From Arsenophonus sp. (lineage in GTDB: Bacteria > Pseudomonadota > Gammaproteobacteria > Enterobacterales > Enterobacteriaceae): a stretch of 64,000 nucleotides of DNA. Positions 62,340-64,000 of this stretch are shown here, one piece after another (positions within the stretch are counted from its first letter, which is position 1; the number at the start of each line of letters is the position of its first letter). The stretch spans positions 451,135 through 515,134 of the forward strand of contig CP132901.1 of NCBI GenBank assembly GCA_031446085.1. Direction: 5' to 3'. The notes beneath the pieces are model-generated. The model was not told where the DNA came from, did no database searches, and was given only the letters and a program-made list of their open reading frames with translations. Made by a program: the position numbers and the translations under genes.

Positions 62340-64000
62340 TTATATCTTAATTATAATTTTTGATTGATTTCTTAAATTTTCCAATAATGATTCAATTATA
62401 ACACTACCTAATATATTTTTATATAAATTAATATAGTCGTATAATTTATTTTTTTCTGTATTAATTTCAAATACTTGATTTAATTGAATAATTAAATAAT
62501 TTTTATTAGCATCTTTTGTTATTGAAAAATTTGGTACATTGTTTTTTGGTATAGGAATTAAAAAAATTTCATCACTTAATTTTTTATTAAATTTAAATCG
62601 ATCAACAATAATTGGTTTTTCAAAATATAATTTTTTTTCTTTCAATAAAGAACTAAATTTTTTTTCTTTTAAATCCAACAATATTTTTTTAGATAAATGA
62701 TCTAATTCCTTTTCTGCTTTATCAAATTTAATTAATTCTGAAATTTCATTTTTTAATACATTAAATTCGGGTATATATTCAGATTTATAATCGTCTATAT
62801 TAAAAATAATTAATTTTTCATTATTAATTTCAAATATTTTAAAATTTTTATTTTTTTTATTTACTTTAACGATAAAGTCATAAATTTTATCAAATTTTAA
62901 TTCTTCAGGAATATGATTCAAATCAAACCAATCTGTTTTTATAAATTTGACATTAGAAATATTTTCTAAATACTTTGAAAAATCTTTCTTGTTTTTTATT
63001 TTATTTATTTCTTGTTTAATAAAATAAATTTTTTTTAGTGCAAATTTATTCTTTAAAAAATCTAAAATAGAATCTTTAACAGTATTAAAAGGCTTAATTG
63101 TAGATGGTTTTATATCATCTAAATGTACTATAATATATTTTTTATTTATTTTTAATAAATCAGAAGTTTGATATTTTTTTGTTAAATTTAAATTTAATAT
63201 TTCACGAGGCGTATTATATAAATTAACCCATCCAATTACTCTTTTATTAAAAGAGATAGACTTATCTAACAATAAGTCATGAAATCTTATATTATTATTA
63301 ATTTTTTTTAATACTTCTTTACCCTCTTTTTCAGTTTTAAATTCAATGATGGTATAATGTTTTTCTATAGGATTTAAAAAATTCTTTATATTATCTTTAT
63401 AATATTTTAATACAAGATCATTATCTATAACAATTTTTTTCTTTAAATTATCAACATTAAGGTTTATATAATTTAATTTTACTTTTTTAGGAACTAAAAA
63501 AGTATCTTTATTTAAGTTATAAAACTTTAATAACTCATTTTCAGATACTATTTGATTTTTCTGATATTGTTGTATTGGAATAGTTAAAATTTGTATTTCA
63601 CGTTTTTGAAAAAGTAATTTTGCATAATCAAAACTTTCCTGAGGCAATGAAAATTCATTAAAAACAAAAAAATTATATAAAAATAAATTTATCAAATTTT
63701 TTTTAATTTGTTCTGCAAAATCTTCAGCATTTATATTATTTTTTTTTAAAATAGTACGATATATTTTATTGTTAAAAACACCATTTTTGTCATAGAATAT
63801 TGGCATTTTAAAAATATTTTCTTGTATTTCTTTATCAGTAATATGAATTCCTATTTTTTTCCCATATTGGTTTAATAATGTAATATTAATTAATCTTTGT
63901 AATGCTTGATATTTTAATAATTCTAATTTTTCTTTACTTGTTAATAAAGAATTTGAATCTATACTTTCATTTAATAATTCTTGTTCTTCTTGAATAGCAT
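62340..64000 (-). CDS. ppiD: Periplasmic folding chaperone PpiD (5' end outside window)
   Basis: PpiD is an inner-membrane-anchored SurA-like chaperone at the Sec exit. The frame is open to the window edge, so about 552 residues are visible of ~620; the N-terminal anchor is missing. Alignment to E. coli holds across the edge: KEIQENIFKMPIFYDKNGVFNN corresponds to the segment before FQVDGKFDN. Its single parvulin domain (HYTIIEFKTEKEGKEVLKKI to IIVHLDDIKPS) lies mid-protein. The C-terminus reads ESLLENLRNQSKIIIKI. The ATG at 63806 is internal. It is strongly diverged and Lys/Asn-rich. Confidence 0.88.
   Translation of the reverse strand, partial: AIQEEQELLNESIDSNSLLTSKEKLELLKYQALQRLINITLLNQYGKKIGIHITDKEIQENIFKMPIFYDKNGVFNNKIYRTILKKNNINAEDFAEQIKKNLINLFLYNFFVFNEFSLPQESFDYAKLLFQKREIQILTIPIQQYQKNQIVSENELLKFYNLNKDTFLVPKKVKLNYINLNVDNLKKKIVIDNDLVLKYYKDNIKNFLNPIEKHYTIIEFKTEKEGKEVLKKINNNIRFHDLLLDKSISFNKRVIGWVNLYNTPREILNLNLTKKYQTSDLLKINKKYIIVHLDDIKPSTIKPFNTVKDSILDFLKNKFALKKIYFIKQEINKIKNKKDFSKYLENISNVKFIKTDWFDLNHIPEELKFDKIYDFIVKVNKKNKNFKIFEINNEKLIIFNIDDYKSEYIPEFNVLKNEISELIKFDKAEKELDHLSKKILLDLKEKKFSSLLKEKKLYFEKPIIVDRFKFNKKLSDEIFLIPIPKNNVPNFSITKDANKNYLIIQLNQVFEINTEKNKLYDYINLYKNILGSVIIESLLENLRNQSKIIIKI

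Noticed and set aside
62340-63806. A complete ppiD-like gene starting at the ATG at 63806
   Set aside because: The frame and PpiD homology continue to base 64000, so the ATG is internal.

Overview
The window looks like part of the strongly reduced, AT-rich chromosome of an obligate Enterobacterales (gammaproteobacterial) symbiont, most likely of an insect. Almost every protein is recognisably an Escherichia coli-type orthologue. Coding DNA is extremely A+T rich: lysine, asparagine and isoleucine fill the variable positions, and GC-rich islands are confined to rRNA, tRNA and a few regulatory hairpins. Genes are densely packed, small E. coli gene clusters survive while the DNA between them has been rearranged, and I see no mobile element, prophage or CRISPR array. 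The genus cannot be fixed from the sequence alone.

Layout. 1-10151: 3' part of mfd, ndh, tRNA-Asn, hspQ, rpiA, the ffh-rpsP-rimM-trmD-rplS cluster, dnaB-alr. 10236-25430: one long leftward block running rpsL-rpsG-fusA-secE-nusG-rplK-rplA-rplJ-rplL-rpoB-rpoC, which joins the E. coli str and rif regions with no tuf gene between them. 25431-26013: the only large gene-free gap, holding two long perfect inverted repeats. 26014-33946: lptD-surA-pdxA-rsmA-apaG-apaH, then folA and plsC. 34106-40975: ribB, rnfH, truA, accD-folC-cvpA-purF-ubiX. 40981-46824: a complete leftward rRNA operon (16S, tRNA-Ile, tRNA-Ala, 23S, 5S) followed directly by coaE. 46882-64000: tyrS, pdxH, mreB, aroQ-accB-accC, nadK, grpE, ung, tRNA-Arg, fldA-fur-yibN, dnaJ, dnaK, a transaldolase, rpoZ, gmk and the 5'-truncated ppiD.

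How the genes work together. Information processing dominates (RNA polymerase beta, beta' and omega, translation factors, ribosomal proteins, DnaB). Envelope functions are kept: LptD, SurA, PpiD and YibN for outer-membrane and secreted proteins; Alr and MreB for the wall; AccB/C/D and PlsC for lipids. Cofactor genes are prominent: vitamin B6 (pdxA, pdxH), riboflavin (ribB), folate (folA, folC), coenzyme A (coaE), NADP (nadK) and prenyl-FMN (ubiX). This fits a nutritional symbiont, but that is inference. Heat-shock control seems to survive: sigma32-type promoters precede grpE and dnaK.

I found no wholly new gene system. The features most worth a second look are: a 5S rRNA with about 19 extra bases in loop C; coaE lying immediately behind 5S with no terminator; the tuf-less str/rif junction; the 31-bp and 18-bp perfect hairpins upstream of rpsL; an Asn replacing the motif Asp of NadK; a methionine-poor Ffh with an altered G3 motif; and an LptD that keeps exactly one of the two known disulfide pairs.
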